In this document: positions 52,433-60,618 of the stretch, piece by piece
How positions within the stretch are numbered: position 1 is the stretch's first letter
How the letters are laid out: each line of letters opens with the position of its first letter
NCBI GenBank assembly: GCA_035463475.1
Contig: DATHTE010000024.1
Coordinates: forward strand, 10,116-74,115
DNA: 64,000 nucleotides
Direction: 5' to 3'
Origin: JACPDI01 sp035463475
GTDB taxonomy: Bacteria; Acidobacteriota; Vicinamibacteria; Vicinamibacterales; 2-12-FULL-66-21
Notes under the pieces: model-generated
The model's input: only the letters and a program-made list of their open reading frames with translations
What the model was told of the DNA's origin: nothing
The model's database searches: none
Translations under genes and position numbers: made by a program

Positions 52433-53158
52433 ATGGCGACCCTTCGCGCGCACGATCTGACGAAGTCGTACGGCGGGCGCACGGTCGTGCGTGGCGTGAG
52501 CCTCGAGATCGCATCCGGCGAAGTCGTCGGACTGCTCGGCCCGAACGGCGCTGGCAAGACGACGACCTTCTCGATGGTCGTCGGGCTGACGGCGCCCGAC
52601 GCCGGTCGCGTGACGCTGAACGGCGCGGACGTCACTGGCGACCCGATGTACGTGAGGGCGCGGAAGGGCATCGGCTACCTTCCGCAGGAACCGTCGGTCT
52701 TCCGTGGCCTGACGGTCGAGCAGAACATCCTGGCGATCCTCGAGACGCTGGATCTCGACCGTGCCTCACGGCGCGCACGTTTGCGCGAGTTGCTGGCCGA
52801 GTTGAACCTCACGCCGCTCGCCCACGCCCGCGCGTACACGCTTTCGGGAGGAGAACGACGCCGGGTCGAAATTACGCGCGCCCTGGTGATCTCGCCCCAG
52901 TTCATCCTGCTCGACGAGCCCTTCGCCGGGATCGACCCGATCGCCGTCGCGGACATCCAGAAGATCATTTTCCACTTGAAGGAGCGAGGCATCGGGGTCC
53001 TGGTGACCGATCACAACGTGCGGGAGACCTTGAAGATTACCGACCGGGCATATATCGTGCACGATGGAGCGTTTTTCAGGAGCGGGACGCCGGACACCCT
53101 GGCGGCTGACGAGGACGTGAAACGGATTTATCTCGGCGCTGATTTCCGGTTGGATTAA
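52433..53158 (+). CDS. lptB: LPS export ABC transporter ATP-binding protein
   Basis: LptB powers LPS extraction with LptF/LptG. The 241-residue ATPase has Walker A GPNGAGKT (36-43), signature LSGGE (137-141), Walker B ILLDEP and the switch His in VTDHNVRE. Full length. The start directly abuts the lptC-lptA stop, and rpoN follows after 12 nt, the conserved lptB-rpoN-hpf order. Confidence 0.95.
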   Translation: MATLRAHDLTKSYGGRTVVRGVSLEIASGEVVGLLGPNGAGKTTTFSMVVGLTAPDAGRVTLNGADVTGDPMYVRARKGIGYLPQEPSVFRGLTVEQNILAILETLDLDRASRRARLRELLAELNLTPLAHARAYTLSGGERRRVEITRALVISPQFILLDEPFAGIDPIAVADIQKIIFHLKERGIGVLVTDHNVRETLKITDRAYIVHDGAFFRSGTPDTLAADEDVKRIYLGADFRLD

Positions 53159-53170
53159 CGCAAAGGCCTC

Positions 53171-54598
53171 ATGGCGATTCAGCAGAAACTGCACACCAAG
53201 CTCGTTCAGAAGCTCATCCTGACGCCGTCGCTCCAGCAGGCGATCAAGCTCCTGCCGATGTCGACGCTGGAGCTCGCGGACCTGCTGAACCAGGAAATGG
53301 TCGAAAACCCGCTGCTCGAGGAGGTGCCCACCGAGGACCTCCAGCCCGCCGAACAGACGCCGGAAAAGCCCCAGACCGAAGAGACGCCGCAGAACGAGAA
53401 AGCGGACGTCTGGGACGACGCCGACTACGACTACTTCTTCGGCGACTACCTGGACGAAGGCTATCGGCCGCGAACGCCAACCGAGGTCAAGGAGCTGCCG
53501 CCGATCGAGAACACGCTCTCGACCGCCGCCTCGCTCTCCGATCACCTCGAATGGCAGCTCTCGCTGCAGACCGACGACGCGATGCTGAAGGAGATCGGCG
53601 CCGCCGTCATCGGCAACCTCGACGACGATGGGTACCTCGTGGCGTCAGTGGACGAGATCGCCGCGATGGGGAACTGGAGTGTGCCCGACGTGGAGCGCGC
53701 GCTGCAGCACGTGCAGACCTTCGACCCGATCGGCGTGGCGGCGCGCGACCTGCAGGAATGCCTCACGCTGCAGTTGCGCCACGTCGGCCTCGCCGGGACC
53801 ATCACCGAGAAGATCGTCACCGACCATCTCAAGCTGCTGCAGAACCACCAGGTGCCGGAGATCGCGCGGCGGCTCGGGGTGACGGTCGACGAGCTGAAGG
53901 AGCACATCGAGGTCGTGCGCAACCTCGATCCGAAGCCGGGGAGCCGCTACAACCCGTCGCAGTCGCAGTACGTCATCCCGGACGTGTACGTCGTGAAGGT
54001 CGAGGACCGTTACGAGGTCTTCCTGAACGAGGAGGGACTGCCGCAACTCCGCATCAGCCCGGTCTACCGCCGGCTGCTCGACAAGAGCGGCGACGCGAGC
54101 GACGAGACGCGCGCGTACGTGAAGGACAAGTTCCGGTCGGCGCTCTGGCTGATCAAGTCGGTGGACCAGCGGCAGAAGACGATCCACAAGGTGGCGACGA
54201 GCATCGTCAACTTCCAGAAGGAGTTCCTCGACCACGGGATCGAGTACCTGCGGCCGCTCGTCCTGCGCGACGTGGCGAACGACATCGGCATGCACGAGTC
54301 CACCGTCAGCCGCGTCGTGAACAACAAATACATGCACACGCCGCAGGGCGTGTTCGAGATGAAGTTCTTCTTTCACAGCGGCATCAGCAGCTCGTACGGC
54401 GAGAGCGTCTCGTCGGTCACGATCAAGCAGCGGATCCGCAAGATCATCGAGAACGAGGACCCGCGCAAGCCGCTGAGCGATTCCAAGATAGTCAGCATCC
54501 TCCAGAAGGAAGGGCTGATCCTGGCCCGCCGGACGATCGCGAAGTACCGCGAGGAACTGAAGATTCCGACCTCGAACCAGCGCAAGCTGCTGTACTGA
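53171..54598 (+). CDS. rpoN: RNA polymerase sigma-54 factor
   Basis: The 475-residue sigma-54 starts with the Gln/Leu-rich region I (LTPSLQQAIKLLPMSTLELADL), then an acidic region II. The core-binding and HTH domains follow (MHESTVSRVVNNKYM). The RpoN box is seen as ARRTIAKYREELKIP at the C-terminus. It enables transcription by activators such as the TPR/GAF protein at 21307. Next gene: hpf, 18 nt away. Confidence 0.96.
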   Translation: MAIQQKLHTKLVQKLILTPSLQQAIKLLPMSTLELADLLNQEMVENPLLEEVPTEDLQPAEQTPEKPQTEETPQNEKADVWDDADYDYFFGDYLDEGYRPRTPTEVKELPPIENTLSTAASLSDHLEWQLSLQTDDAMLKEIGAAVIGNLDDDGYLVASVDEIAAMGNWSVPDVERALQHVQTFDPIGVAARDLQECLTLQLRHVGLAGTITEKIVTDHLKLLQNHQVPEIARRLGVTVDELKEHIEVVRNLDPKPGSRYNPSQSQYVIPDVYVVKVEDRYEVFLNEEGLPQLRISPVYRRLLDKSGDASDETRAYVKDKFRSALWLIKSVDQRQKTIHKVATSIVNFQKEFLDHGIEYLRPLVLRDVANDIGMHESTVSRVVNNKYMHTPQGVFEMKFFFHSGISSSYGESVSSVTIKQRIRKIIENEDPRKPLSDSKIVSILQKEGLILARRTIAKYREELKIPTSNQRKLLY

Positions 54599-54616
54599 CC
54601 CGCGGAGCGCGCCATC

Positions 54617-55156
54617 ATGCGACTCGAGCTCACCGGACATCACGTCGACATCACGCCGCCGCTGCGAGACATCGTCGAGCGGAAGATCGACAAGTTCGAA
54701 CGGATGCTGAACAGCGCGGCGGTTTCGGCACACGTCGTCTGCAAGATGGACAAGTACCGCCGCGTCATCGACGTCACGATCCACGCGCGCGGGGACCACA
54801 TGCTGCACGGCCAGGGGCAGGGGACCACGTGGCAGGCCGCCCTCAAGCAGGTCGGGGAGAAGATCGAGAAGCAGGCGCGCGGCCTCAAGGAAAAGTGGAA
54901 GATGCGCAAGCGTCGCGCGATCGGTCCACGCCGCCTCGCGGCCGCCGACGTGGCCGCCGAGCCGGCGGAGGCCCCCCCACGGGTGATCCGTTCGGTCAAC
55001 TACGCGGTGCGCCCGCTCTCGCTCGATGACGCAGCGCGGCGCCTGAACGGGACCGCCGACGGCTTCCTCGTCTTCCGCAACCGCGACACCGACGAGGTCA
55101 ACGTCCTCTACCGCCGGAAGGATGGGCGCTTCGGCCTGATCGAGCCCGAAGCGTAG
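54617..55156 (+). CDS. hpf: Long-form ribosome hibernation-promoting factor
   Basis: The 179-residue protein has an S30AE domain at the N-terminus (MRLELTGHHVDITPPLRD; VVCKMDKYRRVIDVTIHARG) and a C-terminal dimerisation domain (MSLDDAA-like, read as PLSLDDAARRLNGTADGFLVF and then NVLYRRKDGRFGLIEP). The two-domain form alone produces 100S ribosomes in stationary phase. Its position between rpoN and hprK is the classic neighbourhood. Confidence 0.95.
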   Translation: MRLELTGHHVDITPPLRDIVERKIDKFERMLNSAAVSAHVVCKMDKYRRVIDVTIHARGDHMLHGQGQGTTWQAALKQVGEKIEKQARGLKEKWKMRKRRAIGPRRLAAADVAAEPAEAPPRVIRSVNYAVRPLSLDDAARRLNGTADGFLVFRNRDTDEVNVLYRRKDGRFGLIEPEA

Positions 55157-55160
55157 CCCC

Positions 55161-56165
55161 TTGAACGCCGAACCGACCGGCGTCACCGTCGGCGCGATCC
55201 TCCGCGAGCGCGGCGACGGGCCGGACTTCGAGCTCCGCCTGCTCTCCGGAGGGACCGGCCTGTCGCGCGTGGTCACCAGCCCGCACATCCAGAAGACCGG
55301 GCTTGCCCTCGCGGGGTTCGACCAGTTCCTGCGCCCCGGCCGCATGCTCATTTTCGGTGAGAGCGAGGTCCGTTACCTCGAGGGGCTGCCGCCCGACGAG
55401 CGGCGGCAGACCGCCGCGCGCGTGCTCGGCCGGGAGATCCCGTGCATCGTGCTCACGGGGGGGTTCGAGCCTGCCAGGGAGCTGACGGAAGAGGCGGCGC
55501 GCGCAGGCGTGCCGCTGCTCCATACGCCGCTGCCGACGCCGACCGCGATCTCGAAACTGACCGCGCGGCTCGAAAGCCACCTGGCGGTCCGGGGCATCAT
55601 CCACGGCGTGCTGATGGACGTCCTCGGGCTCGGCGTGCTCGTGATCGGCGACAGCGGCATCGGGAAGAGCGAGTGCGCGCTCGACCTGGTCGTGCGGGGA
55701 CACCGGCTGGTGGCCGACGACACGGTCGAACTGCGCCGGCGCGGCGAAGGGGTCGTCCTCGGCAGCTGCCCGGAGCTCACGCGTTACCACATGGAAATCC
55801 GCGGGCTCGGCGTCATCAACATCCGCGACCTGTTCGGCGTCGCGGCGACGCGATCGTCCAAGCGCGTGGAGCTGCTCGTGCAGCTCGAACGCTGGGATCC
55901 CGTCCGCGAATACGATCGGCTCGGCCTCGACGACGAGCGCCACGACGTGCTCGGCGTCTCGGTCCCCATGATCCGCATGCCGGTCGCGCCGGGACGGAAC
56001 CTCGCGATCCTCGTGGAAGTCGCGGCGCGCAACCAGTTGCTGCGCACGCGGGGGCACCATGCGGCGCGGGAGCTGGCGGACCGGCTCGCCCGCGAGCTGG
56101 AAAAGGCGGCGGTCCCCGACGACGACCACGGCGAAGAGGACCAGGACCGCGGAGATCTGCGGTGA
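55161..56165 (+). CDS. hprK: HPr kinase/phosphorylase
   Basis: HprK phosphorylates or dephosphorylates Ser46 of HPr. The 334-residue protein has Walker A GDSGIGKS (163-170), the catalytic His in IIHGVLMD and the C-terminal signature EIRGLGVINIRDLFG. The start is TTG at 55161, 4 nt after hpf, an unusual codon that probably lowers expression; the first ATG lies at residue 62 and would remove the N-terminal domain. Its stop overlaps the rapZ start (GTGA). The target site is present in the HPr encoded 1.3 kb downstream. Confidence 0.94.
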   Translation: MNAEPTGVTVGAILRERGDGPDFELRLLSGGTGLSRVVTSPHIQKTGLALAGFDQFLRPGRMLIFGESEVRYLEGLPPDERRQTAARVLGREIPCIVLTGGFEPARELTEEAARAGVPLLHTPLPTPTAISKLTARLESHLAVRGIIHGVLMDVLGLGVLVIGDSGIGKSECALDLVVRGHRLVADDTVELRRRGEGVVLGSCPELTRYHMEIRGLGVINIRDLFGVAATRSSKRVELLVQLERWDPVREYDRLGLDDERHDVLGVSVPMIRMPVAPGRNLAILVEVAARNQLLRTRGHHAARELADRLARELEKAAVPDDDHGEEDQDRGDLR

Positions 56166-57103
56166 GCCGGACGAACCTGACGCGCGTCGGCCCGAGCACG
56201 CACGAGCGCCGCAGCGAGCGCCGCCGCGGCGGCCTGTCCAGCCGCTTCATCGTCCTCACGGGGCTGTCCGGCGCCGGCAAGTCGCAGGCCATCCGCGCGC
56301 TCGAGGACCTCGGGTACTTCTGCGTGGACAACCTCCCGATCACGCTCATCCCGACGCTCGCGCAGCTCACGTTGCGCGCCGGGACCGATATCGCCAAGGC
56401 GGCCGTCGTCGTGGACATCCGCGAGGGGACGCTCCTCGCGCAGTTTCCCAAGATCTACAACGAGCTGCGCCGGACGCCCGGGCTCCACCCGCGCCTGATC
56501 TTCCTCGAAGCGAGCGACGCAGCCCTGCAGCGGCGGTTCAGCGAGACCCGCCGGCCGCACCCCCTCGCGCCGGACCGCTCGGCGGCCGAGGGCATCCGCG
56601 AGGAGCGCAACCACCTCAAGCCCATCCGGCGCATGGCGGACCAGATCCTCGACACGACCGCCATGACCGTGCACGATCTGCGGCGCGCGTTCCTCCACCT
56701 CTCGCGCGAGGGATCGGCGCAGGCGCCGCTCGTGGTCACGATCCTCAGCTTCGGCTTCAAGCACGGCATCCCGGTCGATGCGGACCTGCTGTTCGATGTG
56801 CGGTTTCTGCCGAACCCGCACTTCGTGCCGAGCCTTCGGCCCTATTCCGGCAAGGATCGGCCCGTGATGAAGTTCCTCGAGCAGTCCGAGGCGATGCGCG
56901 AGTTCCTCGACCGCACGACGAACCTGCTCGAGTTCCTGCTGCCGCAGTACATCAGCGAAGGCAAGGCGTACCTGACGATCGGCATCGGGTGCACGGGCGG
57001 GCGCCACCGATCGGTCGCCATTGCCGAAGCGCTGCGAAAGCGGCTGGGCGTGCTGCAGGGGCTGCGCATCCGCGTGCGCCACCGGGACATCAACAATGAG
57101 TAG
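56162..57103 (+). CDS. rapZ: RNase adapter / nucleotide-binding protein RapZ
   Basis: The 313-residue RapZ family protein has Walker A GLSGAGKS (34-41), Walker-B-like residues and the C-terminal signature IGIGCTGGRHRSVAIAE. In enterobacteria it senses glucosamine-6-phosphate; here the role is presumably regulatory but unverified. GTG 56162 overlaps the hprK stop. Its own stop is inside the start of the EIIA gene (8-nt overlap). Confidence 0.94.
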   Translation: MSRTNLTRVGPSTHERRSERRRGGLSSRFIVLTGLSGAGKSQAIRALEDLGYFCVDNLPITLIPTLAQLTLRAGTDIAKAAVVVDIREGTLLAQFPKIYNELRRTPGLHPRLIFLEASDAALQRRFSETRRPHPLAPDRSAAEGIREERNHLKPIRRMADQILDTTAMTVHDLRRAFLHLSREGSAQAPLVVTILSFGFKHGIPVDADLLFDVRFLPNPHFVPSLRPYSGKDRPVMKFLEQSEAMREFLDRTTNLLEFLLPQYISEGKAYLTIGIGCTGGRHRSVAIAEALRKRLGVLQGLRIRVRHRDINNE

Positions 57104-57512
57104 CGTGGGCGTGGGCGTCGTCGTCACGCACGGCCAGCTCGCCACCGAGCTGCTGAACGCGGCCGAGATGATCGTCGGCGACCTGCCGCAGTTCGTCGCG
57201 GTGTCGATCGGCTGGCACGACGACGTGGAGGTAGCCCGCGAGGCGATCGCGCGCGCGCTCGAGCGGGTGCGCGGCGAGCAGGGCGTGCTGATCCTGACGG
57301 ACATGTTCGGCGGGACCCCGGCGAACCTGGGCGTGACGTTCCTGGAGCCGGACAAGGTAGAGGTGATCACCGGCGTCAACCTGCCGATGTTGATCAAGGT
57401 CGCGCGGCTGCAGAACACCGCCGGGTTGCTGGCGGTCGCGCGCGAGATGCGCGAGCACGGCCGGAACGCGATCTGGGTCGCTTCCGACCTCCTGGAGACG
57501 CGGGAGGCGTGA
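57096..57512 (+). CDS. PTS EIIA component, mannose family
   Basis: The 138-residue EIIA-Man-like protein has the phosphorylatable His12 in VVTHGQLATELL and the later ILTDMFGGTPANLG loop. No EIIB, EIIC or EIID gene is nearby, so it probably acts as a regulatory phosphocarrier rather than in transport. ATG 57096 lies inside the rapZ 3' end, and the stop overlaps the HPr start (TGATG). Confidence 0.92.
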   Translation: MSSVGVGVVVTHGQLATELLNAAEMIVGDLPQFVAVSIGWHDDVEVAREAIARALERVRGEQGVLILTDMFGGTPANLGVTFLEPDKVEVITGVNLPMLIKVARLQNTAGLLAVAREMREHGRNAIWVASDLLETREA

Positions 57513-57784
57513 TGGTGTCCCGCACGGTACCGGTCACGAACGCGCTCGGGCTGCACGCCCGCGCCGCGGCGCGCTTCGTACACACCGCCAGCACATTTGC
57601 GTCGCGCGTGCGCGTGACGCGGGACGGACGCGAAATGGACGGCAAGAGCATCCTCGGTCTCCTCCTGCTGTCGGCCTCGCACGGCTCGGTCATCACCATC
57701 TCCACCGAGGGGGCCGACGAGCAACAGGCGCTCGACACGCTCGTGCGCCTCGCCGAGGAAGGGTTCGGCGAGCCATGCGCCTGA
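57512..57784 (+). CDS. ptsH: PTS phosphocarrier protein HPr
   Basis: The 90-residue HPr has both phosphosites at their canonical numbers when ATG 57512 is the start: His15 in GLHARAA and Ser46 in DGKSILG. The GTG at 57509 would shift both by one, so ATG is preferred. With HprK and EI in the same operon, both EI-dependent His and HprK-dependent Ser phosphorylation are possible. It overlaps the EI start by 10 nt. Confidence 0.95.
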   Translation: MVSRTVPVTNALGLHARAAARFVHTASTFASRVRVTRDGREMDGKSILGLLLLSASHGSVITISTEGADEQQALDTLVRLAEEGFGEPCA

Positions 57785-59502
57785 CCGGCATCGGCGTCTC
57801 GCCGGGAACCGCCACCGGGCGCGCGCTGCTGCTCGCGCACGGCGCGCAGGAGCTGCGCTTCCGCGTGGCGGAGAACGTCGTGGCGCACGAGGTCGAGCGG
57901 CTCGACCGCGCGCGCGCCAGCTCGCGGCGCCAGCTCAAGGAAATCAAGACCCACGTCAGCCGCCTCGCGGGGGCGGAGCACGCCTACCTGTTAGACGCGC
58001 AGCTCCTCATGCTAGACGACCCGATGCTCGTCGATCGCGCGGTGGAGCTCGTGCGGTCCGAGCGCTTCAACGCGGAGTGGGCGGTCCGCCGCGCCGCCGA
58101 CGAACTGCTGGCGATCATCGACGGCGCGGACGACCCCTACTTGCGCGAGCGCAGCGGTGACATCGCGGACGTCGTCGGCCGCATCGGCATGAACCTCCGG
58201 GCCACGACCCGCAACCCCTCCGACGTGCTCGACGAGGTCCCCGGGCCGGTCATTCTCGTCGCCGACGAGCTGCCCGCGTCGGTGGCCGCGCAGATCGACT
58301 GGAAGAAAGTCAGCGGCTTCGTCACCGATGCCGGCAGCTGGACGTACCACACCGCCATCCTCGCGAGGTCGCTCGGCGTTCCGGGCGTCGCCGGGTTGCG
58401 CGACGCCACGAGGCGCATCGCGCCGGGCGCAACCGTCATCGTCGATGGCGCGACCGGAGAGGTGCTGGTCAACCCGCGGCCGGAGGAGGTCTCGGCGGCT
58501 GAGCAGCGTCGCGCGCGCCGCGCGGCGGAGGCGGACGCGCTCAGGGAGTTCCGGCACCTGCCCGCGGTCACCACGGATGGCGTGCGGCTGGTCCTCGACG
58601 CCAACATCGAGCGCGTCGAGGACGCTGCGGGCGTGCGGCAGGCGGGCGCGGAGGGCATCGGCCTCTACCGGACCGAATACCTGCTCGGCAGCGGGGTCCC
58701 CGACGAGGAAGAGCAGTTCCGAACCTATCGCGCGATCCTCGCGAGCATGGATGGATCGCGCGTCACCATCCGCACGTTCGACGCGTCCGAGCGGCGCTTC
58801 CCGCTGCCGCCGGATCATGAGACGGCGGCCGGGGGACTGCGTGGCGTGCGCGTGAGCCTCACCGAGCCGGAGGTGTTCCGGACGCAGTTACGGGCGCTGC
58901 TGCGCGCCGCGAAGCACGGAACGCTCCGCATCATGTTCCCGTTCGTCACGGGTGTCGAGGAGCTGCGGCAGGCCATTGCGGAGTTCGACCGCGCCGCGGC
59001 GGAGCTCCGGCTGCGCGGCGAGGATCCCCCCGAAGTGCCGGTCGGCGCGATGGTGGAAGTGCCGTCGGCGGCGCTCACCGCGGACCTGCTCGCGCGCGAG
59101 TGCCAGTTCCTGAGCATCGGCACCAACGATCTCATCCAGTACTGCCTCGCGGCCGATCGCATCAGCGGCCGCGCGTCGTACCTCTACGAGCCGCTGCACC
59201 CGGCGGTGCTGCGCATGCTGCGCTTCGCCGTCCGCGTCGCGCGCCGGCACCGCCGGCCGCTGGCGCTCTGCGGCGAGATGGGGGCCGACCCGCGCCTGCT
59301 GCCGCTGCTCATCGGGCTCGGCATACGCGAGATCAGCATGCGCCCGGCGGCGATTCCGTTCGCCAAGCAGGTCATCCGCTCCGTCCGCGCCGACGAGGCT
59401 CGCGCGCTCGCTGCGCGCGCGCTCGGCTGCGCCACGACGCGCGAAGTCGAACGGCTGCTCGACGGCTTCCTCGCGCACGCCAGGCAGGTCACGCAACGAT
59501 GA
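57775..59502 (+). CDS. ptsI: Phosphoenolpyruvate-protein phosphotransferase (EI)
   Basis: EI passes phosphate from PEP to HPr His15. The 575-residue enzyme has the active His192 in SWTYHTAILARSLGVP, the PEP-binding GLYRTEYLLG and FLSIGTNDLIQYCLAADR, and the full PEP-binding barrel to the C-terminus. The usual GGxTSH reads GSWTYH, a mild variation. It overlaps HPr upstream and the cupin gene downstream. Confidence 0.95.
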   Translation: MRLTGIGVSPGTATGRALLLAHGAQELRFRVAENVVAHEVERLDRARASSRRQLKEIKTHVSRLAGAEHAYLLDAQLLMLDDPMLVDRAVELVRSERFNAEWAVRRAADELLAIIDGADDPYLRERSGDIADVVGRIGMNLRATTRNPSDVLDEVPGPVILVADELPASVAAQIDWKKVSGFVTDAGSWTYHTAILARSLGVPGVAGLRDATRRIAPGATVIVDGATGEVLVNPRPEEVSAAEQRRARRAAEADALREFRHLPAVTTDGVRLVLDANIERVEDAAGVRQAGAEGIGLYRTEYLLGSGVPDEEEQFRTYRAILASMDGSRVTIRTFDASERRFPLPPDHETAAGGLRGVRVSLTEPEVFRTQLRALLRAAKHGTLRIMFPFVTGVEELRQAIAEFDRAAAELRLRGEDPPEVPVGAMVEVPSAALTADLLARECQFLSIGTNDLIQYCLAADRISGRASYLYEPLHPAVLRMLRFAVRVARRHRRPLALCGEMGADPRLLPLLIGLGIREISMRPAAIPFAKQVIRSVRADEARALAARALGCATTREVERLLDGFLAHARQVTQR

Positions 59503-59867
59503 TGACGACGATCAACCGAGTCGAGAAGCCGTGGGGCTACGAGCTTCACTGGGCACAGACGGACCGGTACGTGGGAAAAGTGATCCACGTCAACGCCGGG
59601 CACGCCCTCAGCCTGCAGTACCACAACGAGAAGGACGAGACGATCTACCTGTGGTCCGGGCGGCTGCTGTTCGAAATCCAGGAAGGAAACGTGCTCTCCG
59701 GCCGCGAGCTGCTCCCCGGCGAGGCCGTCCACATCACGCCGAAGACCATCCACCGCATGACCGCGATCGAAGACAGTGACATCTTCGAGGTCTCGACGCC
59801 GGAACTGCACGACGTGGTCAGGCTCGAAGACCGGTACGGGAGAGCGGAGGGACAGGGAAATCGGTAA
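59499..59867 (+). CDS. Cupin protein, mannose-6-phosphate isomerase type II-like
   Basis: This 122-residue single-cupin protein resembles the C-terminal isomerase part of ManC/type II mannose-6-phosphate isomerases. Motifs are RVEKPWGYE, SLQYHNEKDETIYLWSG, PGEAVHITPKTIHRM and EVSTPELHDVVRLEDRYGR. It could supply GDP-mannose precursors, or be a small sugar-phosphate epimerase. ATG 59499 or 59502 are both possible (ATGATG overlapping the EI stop). It is the last gene of the plus-strand run, followed by a long inverted repeat. Confidence 0.87.
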   Translation: MMTTINRVEKPWGYELHWAQTDRYVGKVIHVNAGHALSLQYHNEKDETIYLWSGRLLFEIQEGNVLSGRELLPGEAVHITPKTIHRMTAIEDSDIFEVSTPELHDVVRLEDRYGRAEGQGNR

Positions 59868-59881
59868 TTGAGAATCGGGCC

Positions 59882-60028
59882 ATCGGGTAATCGCACGATC
59901 GGGGAATCTTCAATCGGCAATCGGGTAGTTGGATCGGGGAATCGGGGATTGCCGATTCGATTGCCGATTGCCCGATCCAACTACCCGATTGCCAATTCCC
60001 CGATTCCCCGATCGTGCGATTACCCGAT
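59882..60028. repeat. Long inverted repeat built of AATCGGG-type heptamers
   Basis: Two exact arms of 27 nt (59882-59908 with 60002-60028) and 23 nt (59916-59938 with 59971-59993) make a 57-nt stem broken by a short unmatched interior (59909-59915 opposite 59994-60001). A 32-nt loop also contains ATCGGGG and CCGATT units. The units are variants of AATCGGG and its complement CCCGATT. It lies between the convergent cupin and ssb stops, 14 nt and 32 nt away. Confidence 0.85.
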
Positions 60029-60060
60029 TCCCCGATTATCAGTCACCCGATGGACAAGCG

Positions 60061-60495
60061 TCAGAAAGGAATGTCGTCTTCGCTCAGCTCCGCGGCGGGT
60101 TCGGGCTGCGCCCCTTCGGTCGTGTCGGCCGGCTCGGTGCGAGCGTAGCTGCCGCGGCCGCCGCCCCCGCCGCCGAGCAGCACCACGCGGTCCGCGCGGA
60201 TATCGGTCGTCTTCCGCTTGTTGCCGTCCTTGTCGGTCCACTCGCGGGTCTGCAGCCGTCCCTCGATGTACACCTGCTTCCCCTTGACGAGGTATTCGCT
60301 CAGCGACTCGGCCTGCTTGCCCCAGATGTCCACCGAGTGCCACTCGGTTTTCTCCTGCTTCTGGCCGCTCTTGTCGTTCCAAACCTCGGTCGTCGCGACG
60401 CTCACCTTCGCGACCGGCGCGCCTCCGGGCGTGTACCGCAACTCGGCGTCGCGCCCCAGATTCCCGACCAGAATCACCTTGTTGACACTGCCCAT
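60061..60495 (-). CDS. ssb: Single-stranded DNA-binding protein
   Basis: The 144-residue SSB has an OB-fold (NKVILVGNLGRDAELRYTPGG to DIRADRVVLLGG), a Gly-rich linker and the acidic tip SEDDIPF that recruits repair proteins. ATG 60495 starts it; the open frame extending to 60576 only translates a repeat. It is flanked on both sides by inverted repeat arrays. No replication partner is adjacent. Confidence 0.96.
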   Translation of the reverse strand: MGSVNKVILVGNLGRDAELRYTPGGAPVAKVSVATTEVWNDKSGQKQEKTEWHSVDIWGKQAESLSEYLVKGKQVYIEGRLQTREWTDKDGNKRKTTDIRADRVVLLGGGGGGRGSYARTEPADTTEGAQPEPAAELSEDDIPF

Positions 60496-60520
60496 TGCTC
60501 GCCCTGCTTTCTGACGGGTG

Positions 60521-60618
60521 CGATTTGGTTTCGTGATTTGGTGATTTCGTGATTTGGTGATTTTGCGATTGACCAAATCACCAAATCACCAAATCGCCAC
60601 ATCACCAAATCACCAAAT
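60521..60618. repeat. Inverted array of GTGATTTG-type octamers
   Basis: The left arm (about 60522-60570) has five or so units reading GATTTGGT/GATTTCGT with a period of 8. The right arm (about 60571-60618) has six complementary units reading ACCAAATC. The right end lies immediately next to the cpoB stop and the left end 26 nt upstream of the ssb start. The composition is AT-rich relative to its surroundings. Confidence 0.8.

Noticed and set aside
60496..60576. N-terminal extension of SSB
   Set aside because: The extra residues translate the octamer repeat; the OB-fold begins at ATG 60495.
59868..60618. CRISPR array around ssb
   Set aside because: Units are only 7-8 nt, inverted rather than direct, with no spacers and no cas genes.
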